Shown one piece after another: positions 1-8,506 of a stretch of 64,000 nt of DNA. Source of the DNA: Pseudomonas xionganensis (GTDB lineage Bacteria; Pseudomonadota; Gammaproteobacteria; Pseudomonadales; Pseudomonadaceae); the NCBI RefSeq assembly GCF_009763245.1, contig NZ_WKJZ01000001.1:2620941-2684940 (forward strand), read 5' to 3'. The notes beneath the pieces were generated by a model. It was not told the origin of the DNA and ran no database searches. It saw nothing but the letters and a program-made list of their open reading frames with translations. Position numbers and translations under genes: made by a program. Position 1 is the first letter of the stretch; every line of letters starts with the position of its first letter.

Positions 1-93
1 GACGAACATCAGTGCCAACGCCCTTGGCGAGTTGAAACCAAATCGGCAGAAGTTAAACAGATCGCGAAGATAGAACAGCAAAAAAATGCGCAT
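1..93 (-). CDS. Partial CDS of unknown function, running off the left edge
   Basis: An open frame on the minus strand starts at ATG 93 (protein begins MRIFLLFYLRDLF) and stays open to base 1. It lies 84 bp downstream of the preceding gene on the same strand, so it is probably the next gene of the glycan operon. An in-frame ATG at 156 is a possible earlier start, but neither start has a strong Shine-Dalgarno sequence. Only about 31 codons are visible, rich in hydrophobic and aromatic residues. I do not recognise the family. Confidence 0.4.
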   Translation of the reverse strand, partial: MRIFLLFYLRDLFNFCRFGFNSPRALALMFV

Positions 94-177
94 TGCCTGA
101 TACGGCTCCCTGATAAGTAATGGCACTGAGTTGACGCCCCTGTAATGCAGGCACATCCCAAGTCAGCCGATAAACGG

Positions 178-885
178 CTAAGCGTAACGCTCCTGAAGCT
201 GCTTCAGAAAGGCATTGACTGCAGAGCTCCCCTTGTCCGATACAGGCAGATGCCTATGGCAAGCGCTGTGTATGACGGAAATCTGCACAGGTACCTCTTG
301 CAATTTCAGATGACGGGCCAAGGCAAAGCGATGATTGCCATCATCAGTCTTGAGTAACTGACCATCACGCCCGACGGCACAGTTTATCTCACCACCGTAG
401 CGGCAGAGGCCCAACTCATCCTGGGTACGTAAACGCCCATCCGCTGCCACCTGTCTATACAGGCCACGCACGGCCTGCAAGTAATCGCGAAGTTGTTCAA
501 GCGTCCTCATACCTCGGGCTTCACCGCGCTGCAGCAAACGCTCCTGCAACAGCTGAAACTCCAAGGTCTGCTCCACCGGCATGCTCCCCAGCAACTCGGC
601 ACAACTGATGTAGCGTGGATCAGTGGAATCGACTTCGGCAAAGCTCTTGCGCCGCACATCCCAGTCGCCATCACGAAACAGCGTACGCCGAGCCTGGGCC
701 TCACCACGGATATTGCACTTGTACTCAATCTTCATCGGATCAATAAAGATACAAGGCAATAGCACGGCATTGGGAACACGCAGCCGGCTAAGGTTCTCGA
801 CACGGTTACCCTGGCCATACAGGAAGAGCCAGGCATTGGCACGGGCCTCAGCACAAGCTAGGCGATCTCTCAACCAGCTGCGCAT
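178..885 (-). CDS. ParB/sulfiredoxin-like protein, glycan-locus paralogue A (235 aa)
   Basis: No established function that I know. The start ATG at 885 overlaps the TGA of the upstream glycosyltransferase (TGATG) and has AGGTGAG in front, so the two are probably translationally coupled; longer frames upstream lie inside that gene. The protein has a basic helical N-terminus, a GDWD motif near residue 75, and a C-terminal block of an EINCAVGRDG-type strand, then GNHRFALARHL and VPVQ. The G-x-H-R-x-x-A-x8-VPV pattern resembles the ParB/sulfiredoxin superfamily. It is clearly related to the products at 4080-4787 (also exactly 235 aa) and, more distantly, 4795-5493. Context suggests a role in surface glycan assembly or modification; the biochemical role is inference only. 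Confidence 0.72.
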   Translation of the reverse strand: MRSWLRDRLACAEARANAWLFLYGQGNRVENLSRLRVPNAVLLPCIFIDPMKIEYKCNIRGEAQARRTLFRDGDWDVRRKSFAEVDSTDPRYISCAELLGSMPVEQTLEFQLLQERLLQRGEARGMRTLEQLRDYLQAVRGLYRQVAADGRLRTQDELGLCRYGGEINCAVGRDGQLLKTDDGNHRFALARHLKLQEVPVQISVIHSACHRHLPVSDKGSSAVNAFLKQLQERYA

Positions 886-2024
886 CAACTCACCTGCTCT
901 TCTGTAGCCATAACGGCCGACAACAACCCCTTCGCCCGACACGCCCAACTGAACCGCCCCTGCAGGTCGGCATACGCGTTGTCCGCCAGGCGCGCGGCCA
1001 GACCAGCCTCAGCTTGAAGACGATGCACATTGGCGCACCAAGCCTCAACGTTTTCGGCATCAGCCAGCAGGCAATTGCGGCCATCGTCCAGCACCTCTCT
1101 TAGCACGGGTAAGTCAGATGCAAGAATGGGCCGCCGCGCCGCCATGTACTCGAAGATTTTCAAAGGTGATGTCCAGCGTCCGATATCACTGCCGCCAACC
1201 CCCTTGACCACCCGTTGATTGGGCGCAAGTAAAGCATCCATGCCGAGCATAAAACCGTGGGCCTGGGCCGGCTTCATGAAGCCATGAAAATGCACATTGG
1301 AAATGCCCTCGGCCTTACGCTTCCAGGCCTGTAACTGCTCACCCGAACCGCCCACCACATGCACATCTACGTCCGGTAGCGCTTTAGCCAGCGGCAGCAG
1401 CAACTCCACGCCTTTACCCTGATGCAAACTGCCGACATACCCGAGCTGCAAACGTATCTGACCCGAGCCAAGCACTTGAGGCTCAAGCTCCGGTGGCACG
1501 TCCGCACCATCGGGGGCCACCAGAATCAGCGCCTCTGGCAGCAAGTTATGCTGCAGATGCCAGTCCTTGAGCGCATGAGTAATGACGACCAGCCTGCGGA
1601 AGCGTTTATGCCGCACGATCCAGTCGAACATCAGCCCCTGCAAGCGTCCGGAATGACGCATGGGCTCATGCACTTCCAGAACCAGTTCGCGCCCAGCCAG
1701 CAGAGCGGCCGCCGCCCCAAGCAAGGAGCGCGAGAAGACCAGGTCAGCCTGCTCCTTGCCGAGCGCCAAGTGCACCCACACCTGCCACGCATAGGCATAA
1801 GACGACTTGAGCCAGGGAACTACCGGTAGCCAGCGCAATTGGAAACGGCGCTGCACGCCATAAAACTCATATGCCTGCGTCGTATCGACTTCGGCTTGCC
1901 AACCAGGCAGCCACAGACTGGTTTCAACACCCTGGGCAGCAAAGGCATCGCACATCTTCATCACATGCACACTGTTGGCCGTTTGCGAGGGCACCTCGGA
2001 CTGCGCCAGATAAACAAGCTTCAT
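885..2024 (-). CDS. Glycosyltransferase, family 4 (GT-B)
   Basis: Predicted retaining GT-B glycosyltransferase that adds a sugar to the lipid-linked surface glycan on the cytoplasmic face. The N-terminal half has the Rossmann-like start of GT4 enzymes (MKLVYLAQSEVPSQTANSVH), with LGYVGSL and HVVGGSG near residues 200-230. The C-terminal half has the donor-site E-x7-E signature in KIFEYMAARRPILASDLPVL near residues 285-305. 379 aa is normal for the family. It sits 69 bp downstream of galE and overlaps the next gene by one base. Donor and acceptor cannot be read from the sequence, but UDP-galactose made by the adjacent galE product is a possible donor. Confidence 0.88.
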   Translation of the reverse strand: MKLVYLAQSEVPSQTANSVHVMKMCDAFAAQGVETSLWLPGWQAEVDTTQAYEFYGVQRRFQLRWLPVVPWLKSSYAYAWQVWVHLALGKEQADLVFSRSLLGAAAALLAGRELVLEVHEPMRHSGRLQGLMFDWIVRHKRFRRLVVITHALKDWHLQHNLLPEALILVAPDGADVPPELEPQVLGSGQIRLQLGYVGSLHQGKGVELLLPLAKALPDVDVHVVGGSGEQLQAWKRKAEGISNVHFHGFMKPAQAHGFMLGMDALLAPNQRVVKGVGGSDIGRWTSPLKIFEYMAARRPILASDLPVLREVLDDGRNCLLADAENVEAWCANVHRLQAEAGLAARLADNAYADLQGRFSWACRAKGLLSAVMATEEQVS

Positions 2025-2093
2025 AGATTTAAAACCAGAACTCTGCTGCCCCCGCTAGCTGCTAGGCAGGCTGAAGATCATGGACAGGGCGCG

Positions 2094-3104
2094 CTATTCA
2101 AGACCGTTAGGGTTATTCGACTGCCAACGCCAGGTGTCGGCCATCATATCCTGCAAACTCAGCTGAGCCCGCCAGCCCAGCTCACGACGGGCCTTGTCAG
2201 GATCGGACCAGCACTGGGCAATATCTCCGGCACGTCGCGGCACCACCTTGAAAGGTATCGGGCAACCACTGGCCTGCTCGAAGGCACGAATCATCTGTAA
2301 CACCGAATACCCCACCCCCGTACCCAGATTCCAGACGTGAACACCCTGCTCCCTAGCCAAGTAATCCAGGGCAGCCAGATGCCCTTTGACCAAGTCCACA
2401 ACATGAATGTAATCGCGCATCCCTGTGCCGTCTGGGGTTGGGTAATCATTGCCAAATACCGCCAGCTCACTCAACTTGCCGATCGCCACCTGACTGATAT
2501 AAGGCAGTAAATTATTGGGAATACCCTTGGGATCTTCACCGATCATGCCACTTGCATGGGCCCCCACAGGATTGAAATAACGCAGGATTGCCACCGACCA
2601 GCGTTCATCTGCAGCCGCCATATCAGCCAACACCTGTTCAACCATCAGCTTCGAGCGGCCATAAGGGTTGGTGGGCATACCAGTGGGGCAAGACTCGGCT
2701 ATTGGCATTTGCTCGGGCTCGCCATACACCGTAGCTGAGGAGCTGAAAACCAGACGAAACACCCCGGCAGCAGCCATCGCCCGGCACAGCGCCAGGGTTC
2801 CGCCCAGGTTGTTATCGTAGTAGCGCAAAGGCTGGCTCACGCTCTCTCCTACGGCTTTCAGGCCGGCGAAGTGCAACACTGCCGAAATCGGGTAGCGGCT
2901 AAACAACGCCTCGAGCAGAGTTTGATCCCGCACATCTCCCTCGACAAAAACACAGGCTTTGCCGGTCAAGCGCTCGATTCGCCGCAGCGACTCCTGTTTG
3001 CTATTGCCCAGGTTGTCCAGGACCAGAACCTGATGACCAGCCTCCAGCAACTCAACAACAGCATGGGAGCCGATATAACCGGCACCGCCGGTGACCAGAA
3101 TCAT
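2094..3104 (-). CDS. galE: UDP-glucose 4-epimerase
   Basis: Interconverts UDP-glucose and UDP-galactose (or the N-acetylated pair) with tightly bound NAD, supplying precursor to the neighbouring glycosyltransferases. The extended-SDR fold shows MILVTGGAGYIGSH at the N-terminus, the catalytic SSSATVYG and the Y-x3-K in NPYGRSK. The C-terminal region carries the usual VPRRAGDIAQCW block. I chose ATG 3104 because GAGGG precedes it, it yields the canonical N-terminus and it gives 336 aa, the usual length. An alternative ATG at 3128 would overlap the upstream TGA as ATGA and add eight residues. Substrate preference (Glc versus GlcNAc) is not determined. Confidence 0.93.
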   Translation of the reverse strand: MILVTGGAGYIGSHAVVELLEAGHQVLVLDNLGNSKQESLRRIERLTGKACVFVEGDVRDQTLLEALFSRYPISAVLHFAGLKAVGESVSQPLRYYDNNLGGTLALCRAMAAAGVFRLVFSSSATVYGEPEQMPIAESCPTGMPTNPYGRSKLMVEQVLADMAAADERWSVAILRYFNPVGAHASGMIGEDPKGIPNNLLPYISQVAIGKLSELAVFGNDYPTPDGTGMRDYIHVVDLVKGHLAALDYLAREQGVHVWNLGTGVGYSVLQMIRAFEQASGCPIPFKVVPRRAGDIAQCWSDPDKARRELGWRAQLSLQDMMADTWRWQSNNPNGLE

Positions 3105-3124
3105 TGCACCCTCATCTTTAGCAG

Positions 3125-3922
3125 TCATCGTGAATAACGATAGAGAAAACGCCTGACAGCAGGCGGAGGCAAGCGAATAGCCGCACGCAAGCCGAGATTG
3201 AGCCAATACTCCAAGGGGCTGAGAAAGCCGATTTGCCGCTGAAAGCGCAGTAGACCTATTTCACCCTTGAAGAAAGTCAGGCCGCGGCGAGCAATAAAAT
3301 CCTCATCGGTACGCATATACAGCAAAACCTCAGGGATATTGCCGAAACGATAGCCTCTGACCAGCATCAGACTCCACAACCCATAATCCTCAGGAAACAC
3401 CTGAGGATAACCGCCAACATCCAGCACAGCTTGCTTGCGGAAAATCGTCACCGGATGACTGAATGGGCTGCGCTTCTTGGCAAAACCCTTCAATTGCTCA
3501 TGGTGTTCGGGCAGTTTCTTCAGATGGAAGACCTGCTCCATGCCCTGATTACGCTCTTCGATCCAGGCGCTGGCCACATCTACGTCAGGATGCGCAGCCA
3601 TATAGGCCAACTGCCGTTCGAACCGCTGAGGCAAGGCCACATCATCGGTATCCATACGCGCCACTAGGTCATGACTGCAGTGTTGTAGGCCATGATTAAG
3701 CGCCCGCGCCAGCCCCTGGTTCTGCTCAAGACGTACCCGCACCAGCGGCAGGCGAGCAGCATAGTCGTCGATAACCTGCAGCAGCGCCCCGGTCAGGGGG
3801 CCATCCTCCACCAGCACCACCTGATCGGCCGGTTGACTCTGGGCCAACAGGCTATCAAAACAGGCCCGCAGGTAATCCGGCTTTTCCTTGATATACACCG
3901 ACAGTAGAACCGAGAGCCCCAT
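3125..3922 (-). CDS. Glycosyltransferase, family 2 (GT-A)
   Basis: Predicted inverting GT-A glycosyltransferase acting on the surface glycan. The N-terminus has the nucleotide-binding start (VLLSVYIKEKPDYLRACFDSL), the acidic motif VARMDTDDVALPQRF (metal-binding DxD) near residue 95, and a later FPEDYGLW block where the catalytic base is expected. 265 aa is typical of O-antigen GT2 enzymes of the AmsE/WbdN type. AGGAG lies three bases before ATG 3922. The gene follows a 157-bp gap after paralogue B and is coupled to galE. Sugar specificity is unknown. Confidence 0.88.
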   Translation of the reverse strand: MGLSVLLSVYIKEKPDYLRACFDSLLAQSQPADQVVLVEDGPLTGALLQVIDDYAARLPLVRVRLEQNQGLARALNHGLQHCSHDLVARMDTDDVALPQRFERQLAYMAAHPDVDVASAWIEERNQGMEQVFHLKKLPEHHEQLKGFAKKRSPFSHPVTIFRKQAVLDVGGYPQVFPEDYGLWSLMLVRGYRFGNIPEVLLYMRTDEDFIARRGLTFFKGEIGLLRFQRQIGFLSPLEYWLNLGLRAAIRLPPPAVRRFLYRYSR

Positions 3923-4079
3923 AAACTCCTAAACCCTTAAAAAATGGATAGCTGAGGGCGGCATAGGAAGCCCATGCCCCTACTTTTAGCTGGCAGGCCG
4001 CAAAGGTCGGCTATGTTAACCCAGACAGCCTGTCGCACCTAAACAGCGCAACAGCGAGCACACAGGTATTGACCTCGCC

Positions 4080-4787
4080 CTAACCGCCATAGCGTTTCTC
4101 TACCTCAGAAATAAACGCACGTAGAGCTGCCAGGCCACCTGCTGCCTCCAGCGATTCGCGGTGCACATCATGAATCAGGCACAGATGCACAGGGATACGC
4201 GCGATACCCAGTTGCCGGGCGGCGGCAAAACGATGATTGCCGGCGTTGATCTTGATCAGCCGCCCCTCACGGTCCAAGGCACACTGAATTTCACCGGCAT
4301 AAGCGCTCCCCCCCAACTCACGCTGACTCTTGTAGCCTTTTTCAGCCATGAGCTGGTAGAAACGCTTGCGCGCCTGGAGATGTGCCTGCACATCCTCGGC
4401 ACTGCTACAGCCGCGATAACTGCCTTGCTGCACCACGGCCTGCATGATCAGTTGATATTCATCAGTTGCCTCGGGGCAGAGTCCTTCCAGCAATTGTCGA
4501 CAGGTGGTGTATTTGGGGTCTTGCACCTCCACGTCCTGCATCGGGCGGACTGCGAGATCCCAATCTCCGGGATGGAACAGCGCATTACCACGGTCTGGCT
4601 TGACTGCCACACTGGCGGACCACTCCACGCGGCTTGGGTCGATATAAATCACCGCGGGCAGCAGCAGATTGGGCACCCGCAACGCCTGTAGGCTCTGAGT
4701 GCCTAACAACCTTGCGCGCAGCGCATGGCTGGCACTCATCGCCAGCACCCGCAGGCGGTCGCGCCATGTTCGCAGCCAGGCCTTCAT
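4080..4787 (-). CDS. ParB/sulfiredoxin-like protein, glycan-locus paralogue B (235 aa)
   Basis: Unknown function. It shares with paralogue A the IYIDPSRVEW region, the GDWD motif, a DPKYTTC segment, and the C-terminal block EGRLIKINAGNHRFAAARQL with IPVHLCLIH. Both are exactly 235 aa if ATG 4787 is used. That start lies 8 bp after the TGA of paralogue C and has a weak GAGAAG ahead of it. The final GNHR...IPV stretch looks like a ParB/sulfiredoxin-type active-site turn; other members of that superfamily bind nucleotides or act as phosphotransferases. The nearest plausible job is glycan or lipid modification, because everything around it is glycan biosynthesis. No signal peptide or convincing membrane segment is seen. 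Confidence 0.72.
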   Translation of the reverse strand: MKAWLRTWRDRLRVLAMSASHALRARLLGTQSLQALRVPNLLLPAVIYIDPSRVEWSASVAVKPDRGNALFHPGDWDLAVRPMQDVEVQDPKYTTCRQLLEGLCPEATDEYQLIMQAVVQQGSYRGCSSAEDVQAHLQARKRFYQLMAEKGYKSQRELGGSAYAGEIQCALDREGRLIKINAGNHRFAAARQLGIARIPVHLCLIHDVHRESLEAAGGLAALRAFISEVEKRYGG

Positions 4788-4794
4788 TCGCTTC

Positions 4795-5493
4795 TCACTC
4801 AAGTGATAACGCCTGCAGCGCCCGACGAACCGCAGCAGCCGACGGCCGAGCAGCATCCTCACCCAAAGAAGCCAGCCAACCCGGATGGATATGCCGAATC
4901 AACACCGGCACCTTGGGTACGCCAACCAACTGGGCAATAGCCAGGCGGTGCCGGCCCTTCTCCTCCTTGATCAGCCGTCCATCGCGCCCCACCATCACGC
5001 AAATGGCGTCCACCGCCTTCTCAGGCCGGTAGCCATCGGCAGACATGCTCCTGAACACCTGCACATAACCCTGGAACAACCGCTCCAGCGCCTCTTCAGA
5101 GTCCAGCTGCAACGCCTTGTAGGCGCGCACTCGACCCGCATGCAGCTCACCCAGCAACTGCTGGAAATAGGCCGTGCGCCGGTAGTCAAAGGCGCAAGCC
5201 TGCAAATCAGCCAGAAAGACATAGGTAGGCATCTGCCGAAAAGGCTTGGTCTCGATATCCCAATCCCCAGGCAGGAGCAATGGCGCACGGGCCGCCACCC
5301 AGCGGTACAGCGGGTTCTTGCGCCACACACGCTTGAGCAAAGGGTGATTCACCCGCTTGTGCCGCACATAAGGAGGTAAGGCGTAATCGGCAACGGCAGC
5401 AGGTGGGACCTCCAGCAGCAGCTGCTCGGCCAACTGCTGGCGTAGAGGGTCGCGCAGCTGTTGCACCAGCCAGGCACGCAGGGCCTTTATCAT
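4795..5493 (-). CDS. ParB/sulfiredoxin-like protein, glycan-locus paralogue C (232 aa)
   Basis: The most divergent of the three related proteins. Its GDWD near residue 76, ADGYRPEK and GRDGRLIKEEKGRHRLAIAQ followed by VPKVPVLIRHIHP align with the same blocks in paralogues A and B. The GRHR turn is especially ParB-like. The region between GDWD and the C-terminal block differs from A and B, suggesting a different partner or substrate. ATG 5493 has AAGGA eight bases upstream. The gene lies 31 bp after a kinase-fold gene and 8 bp before paralogue B, so the three are probably co-translated. The function is unknown. Confidence 0.72.
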   Translation of the reverse strand: MIKALRAWLVQQLRDPLRQQLAEQLLLEVPPAAVADYALPPYVRHKRVNHPLLKRVWRKNPLYRWVAARAPLLLPGDWDIETKPFRQMPTYVFLADLQACAFDYRRTAYFQQLLGELHAGRVRAYKALQLDSEEALERLFQGYVQVFRSMSADGYRPEKAVDAICVMVGRDGRLIKEEKGRHRLAIAQLVGVPKVPVLIRHIHPGWLASLGEDAARPSAAAVRRALQALSLE

Positions 5494-5524
5494 TCACACA
5501 TTCCTTATCTGAGACCCAGCCCCA

Positions 5525-6382
5525 TCAGGCCTGGCAAAGCGCCTGGGCCCGGGAGAAATCATTGGCATCCAGCGCCGAACCGAGCTGCCGCAAACGCCAG
5601 GTCATCTGCACAAAATCATCCGGCACCGGCTGCCCACCCTCGTTGCATAGATCAGCATGCAGCAATGAATTGCGCCCATCGAGTATCCAGCCACGGCCAA
5701 CCCCCAGCAGCTCGTTATCGATGATCAGCAATCGTCCGCTGCCCTGCTCCAGCACCAGGTTGGCCGCCGATAGGTCGGGGTGACTCAAGCGCACCGGCAG
5801 CCGCTCACCGAGCTCGGCATAGCGGGCCTGCCATTGCTGGAGAAAATCGGCCACCAGGCTCCAATGCCGCCATACGCCGAGGCGTACCAGCAGATAATCC
5901 TGCAGGTAACAGAAGGCCTGATCGTGCGCAGTCGCCAGTGCCAGCGATGCCTTGCCGTGATGCAGCTCATGCAGCAACTGGCGCACGCGCTCGGCTGCGG
6001 CCAACTGCTGATCGCCGGGCAGCTGCGTCACACTGCACCCTTCAACCCAGGCTTCCACTACCAACTCATCGTCCACAGCCAGTAACTCGGTAAAGCCACA
6101 GCCATCCAGATCCAGCCCCTGCACGGCCTGGCGCAAGGCAATCTGCGCCGGTCCATAGGCGCTATAGACCTTAACCTTGCGCCCCTCGCAATAGCCGGCA
6201 AAGGACAGACGACCAGCCTTGGTCACACCCGGCTGCTGAAAGCCGCCCAAAGGCCTGAGTCCCGTAATCTGCATGCCAGCCACGCGGATGCTACCGGGGA
6301 AGCTACGCAAGGCGCGCTGTTGCCCCAGGGCCTGTAAACGGCGACCGGCGCGTACGCACAGATTCTCGAAATAGCGCTTCAT
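5525..6382 (-). CDS. Kinase-fold protein (APH/LPS-kinase-like)
   Basis: Predicted small-molecule or glycan kinase of the protein-kinase-like superfamily. The catalytic loop is readable as VRLSHPDLSAANLVL (H-x-D-x4-N), followed by LLIIDNELLG, where the Asp takes the place of the DFG Asp. The N-lobe is less clear: VKVYSAYGPA around residue 71 could carry the nucleotide-binding Lys. At 285 aa it resembles the InaA/Kdo-kinase-like or aminoglycoside-phosphotransferase groups that phosphorylate LPS sugars. It is the first of a run with paralogues C and B, which makes a joint phosphorylation or decoration step plausible. The substrate is inferred from context only. Confidence 0.7.
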   Translation of the reverse strand: MKRYFENLCVRAGRRLQALGQQRALRSFPGSIRVAGMQITGLRPLGGFQQPGVTKAGRLSFAGYCEGRKVKVYSAYGPAQIALRQAVQGLDLDGCGFTELLAVDDELVVEAWVEGCSVTQLPGDQQLAAAERVRQLLHELHHGKASLALATAHDQAFCYLQDYLLVRLGVWRHWSLVADFLQQWQARYAELGERLPVRLSHPDLSAANLVLEQGSGRLLIIDNELLGVGRGWILDGRNSLLHADLCNEGGQPVPDDFVQMTWRLRQLGSALDANDFSRAQALCQA

Positions 6383-6393
6383 AAAAATCCCCG

Positions 6394-7143
6394 TCAGCGG
6401 CCAAGAGCCAACAGCAGCCGCCGCTTGATCAGCACTTTCAGTGCCCGATACAGCTCAATAGGGCGCATATTGCGCCAGTGCTTACGAAAGAAGGCCCAGT
6501 TGCCCCTGAGCAGGCTGTGCCGCGCCCGCCCCCCCTGGTGGTCGCAAAGAATAGCCACCGCCTGCGGTTCGGCCACCAGGCGCTTACCGGCAAGCAATAG
6601 GCGAGCGGCCAGGTCACGGTCCTCAGAGGCTGGCATGCTCTCATCGAAACCAGCAAAGGCCAGGAACACATCACGGCGAATCGTCAGGTTTTGCCCGCCA
6701 AAGCCCGGGTTACACCAGAACACCTGGCGCTGCGCCTCGGCATCATTGGGTAGCAACTTGTATGGCTGCGCCACGGCGCCCTCGGCCTGACGCAGCAAAC
6801 GGGCTAACACCGCATCGGCGGCACTTGCCTGGAAGCGCTCCAGCACCCGTTCCAGATAATCGGCTTGCCACAGATCATCATCATCGAGGAACGCCACCAA
6901 CTCGCTGGTTGCTGCCTGCGCCCCTACATTGCGCGCCCGCCCCGGGCCGATGCGCGGCGCCGTGCGCAACACCCGCACCCGCGGATCCAGCCCCTGAGTA
7001 CAGGCATCCTCACGGCCATTGTCGACCAGAATGATTTCCGTCGCGGCTACGCTCTGCGTCAATACGCAGTCCAGCGAACGCTGCAACAGAGCGCCACGGT
7101 CACAGGTGGGGATAACAACTGAAATACTAATATTTCTAAGCAC
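6394..7143 (-). CDS. Glycosyltransferase, family 2 (GT-A)
   Basis: Predicted glycosyltransferase of the surface-glycan locus. It begins ISVVIPTCDRGALL and has the metal-binding ELVAFLDDDDLWQADYLE near residue 90 and ASEDRDLAARLLLAG near 180, the standard GT2 layout. Translation probably starts at GTG 7143, which has GAGGGG five bases upstream; no in-frame ATG is nearby. The stop lies 11 bp before the kinase-fold gene. The basic, Arg-rich C-terminus may associate with the membrane. Donor and acceptor are unknown. Confidence 0.87.
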   Translation of the reverse strand: MLRNISISVVIPTCDRGALLQRSLDCVLTQSVAATEIILVDNGREDACTQGLDPRVRVLRTAPRIGPGRARNVGAQAATSELVAFLDDDDLWQADYLERVLERFQASAADAVLARLLRQAEGAVAQPYKLLPNDAEAQRQVFWCNPGFGGQNLTIRRDVFLAFAGFDESMPASEDRDLAARLLLAGKRLVAEPQAVAILCDHQGGRARHSLLRGNWAFFRKHWRNMRPIELYRALKVLIKRRLLLALGR

Positions 7144-7163
7144 ATTGACCCCTCAAGACCAGC

Positions 7164-8504
7164 TCAAACATCTATCTCGACTAAGTTAAAATCTCGCTCA
7201 ATGACGGTCCCAGAAAAATCTGGAAACAAGCAAAATACAGCATCGGCAATTTCAAACTCATGTATACCGCCCAGCATTTTACGCTTAGCCTTAGCCAGTT
7301 TATCCCTCTCCAAACCCCAGCCCTTCATTTCGCGATACTCATTCAAGTAGCCAATTAACATGCGAAATTTCTTTAAAAAAAATCCGATATTAAAAGCGTA
7401 CGCAGGGGTAGTTTCCAATTGCTGAAGTTGGCTTAGTATTTTTGACGAGGCCAACTCACTATCGACAGATATGACATCAGAAAGATCAAGTTCATTTATC
7501 CTTGCCTCCCCCGAAAACATAAGATCGCATTCAGCCAAAAGGTCTTCATAAGAAGAAACCGGAGTAGAAACTTTATACGTAAAGCTTTCGCTCTTAGGTT
7601 TGGAGTTCTTGCCCAACAAATAAACAGATGGAATACCAGCCACGCAGGCTTGCACCGCAGTAGTACAACCCCGATGCAAAAGACCAGAAGATGCATACAA
7701 CCAAGGACTTATCTCACCCTCATAAACCACTTTCACCTTCTTTAACTCAGACAGCGCCGAATCCCAAATAGATAAGTCTTCCGCAGGATGAGGTCTTATT
7801 ACCAAAGGCGGAAAGGCGTCATCAGCATCCACACGCCTCATTAAATCGAGAAAATCCTTAAAGTCTTTAAAAGCAGCCCAAGCCAACTGACTAAAGCTCT
7901 CCAAATCAGCTTCAGACGTAGCAATAGACTGCAAGCGCTCAATCTCAGAATGAATTTTCTCCTCTGACAAGAAGCCAAAATCAGACGAAAACAAGATGAA
8001 ATTACCAAAACGAGAACGAATAGACTCTACGCTATGGAAATACTGAAATTTGAACTCAGGACGCCACAAATCAACTCTCGGCCATCCTGATGCAAAAATA
8101 CGCCCTAAAAGCTGAGGACGCACCAATTCAAGTTTCTGTTTATGACCATCACCAATAACAAAAACGCCATCAATCAAGTGCTCAGTACCTGGATAGATGC
8201 GGCGCCTGCAATACATCTCAAGATCATGAATAGCAGGACCCATTTCTTCATCAAGCACAACAAAAGAGTCAACTTTCTTCTTAATTTCTTCCAGCACCGA
8301 CAAAGGCTTACCACCTTTGTAAAAATAAATACCGTCTCTAGAAGACTTCCTCAAAACCAATCGATCAATTGACCGCTTAGTACCAAGGTAAACACGAAAT
8401 CCCGCCCGAGTAGCAAGAACACTCAGCAACACCTTAGCCTTAAGCTCTCGCGCCTTAATTTCAACAGGAAGATAAATAGTCGGTTTAGCACTTCTAGCAG
8501 CCAT
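7164..8504 (-). CDS. Surface carbohydrate biosynthesis protein, GT-B-like
   Basis: Probably a GT-B fold transferase of the loosely defined 'surface carbohydrate biosynthesis protein' group, related to CDP-glycerol glycerophosphotransferase-type enzymes. The supporting motifs are VIRPHPAED near residue 235 and LHRGCTTAVQACVAGIPSVYLLG near 285, where the nucleotide donor would bind. Start ATG 8504 lies 2 bp after the TGA of the pyruvyltransferase-like gene; a TTG at 8510 is possible. Its DNA is much richer in A and T than the flanking genes, with Lys codons AAA and Ile codons ATA/ATT frequent, a sign of recent import. It may transfer pseudaminic acid or another sugar, but this is a guess. Confidence 0.62.
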   Translation of the reverse strand: MAARSAKPTIYLPVEIKARELKAKVLLSVLATRAGFRVYLGTKRSIDRLVLRKSSRDGIYFYKGGKPLSVLEEIKKKVDSFVVLDEEMGPAIHDLEMYCRRRIYPGTEHLIDGVFVIGDGHKQKLELVRPQLLGRIFASGWPRVDLWRPEFKFQYFHSVESIRSRFGNFILFSSDFGFLSEEKIHSEIERLQSIATSEADLESFSQLAWAAFKDFKDFLDLMRRVDADDAFPPLVIRPHPAEDLSIWDSALSELKKVKVVYEGEISPWLYASSGLLHRGCTTAVQACVAGIPSVYLLGKNSKPKSESFTYKVSTPVSSYEDLLAECDLMFSGEARINELDLSDVISVDSELASSKILSQLQQLETTPAYAFNIGFFLKKFRMLIGYLNEYREMKGWGLERDKLAKAKRKMLGGIHEFEIADAVFCLFPDFSGTVIERDFNLVEIDV

Positions 8505-8506
8505 GA

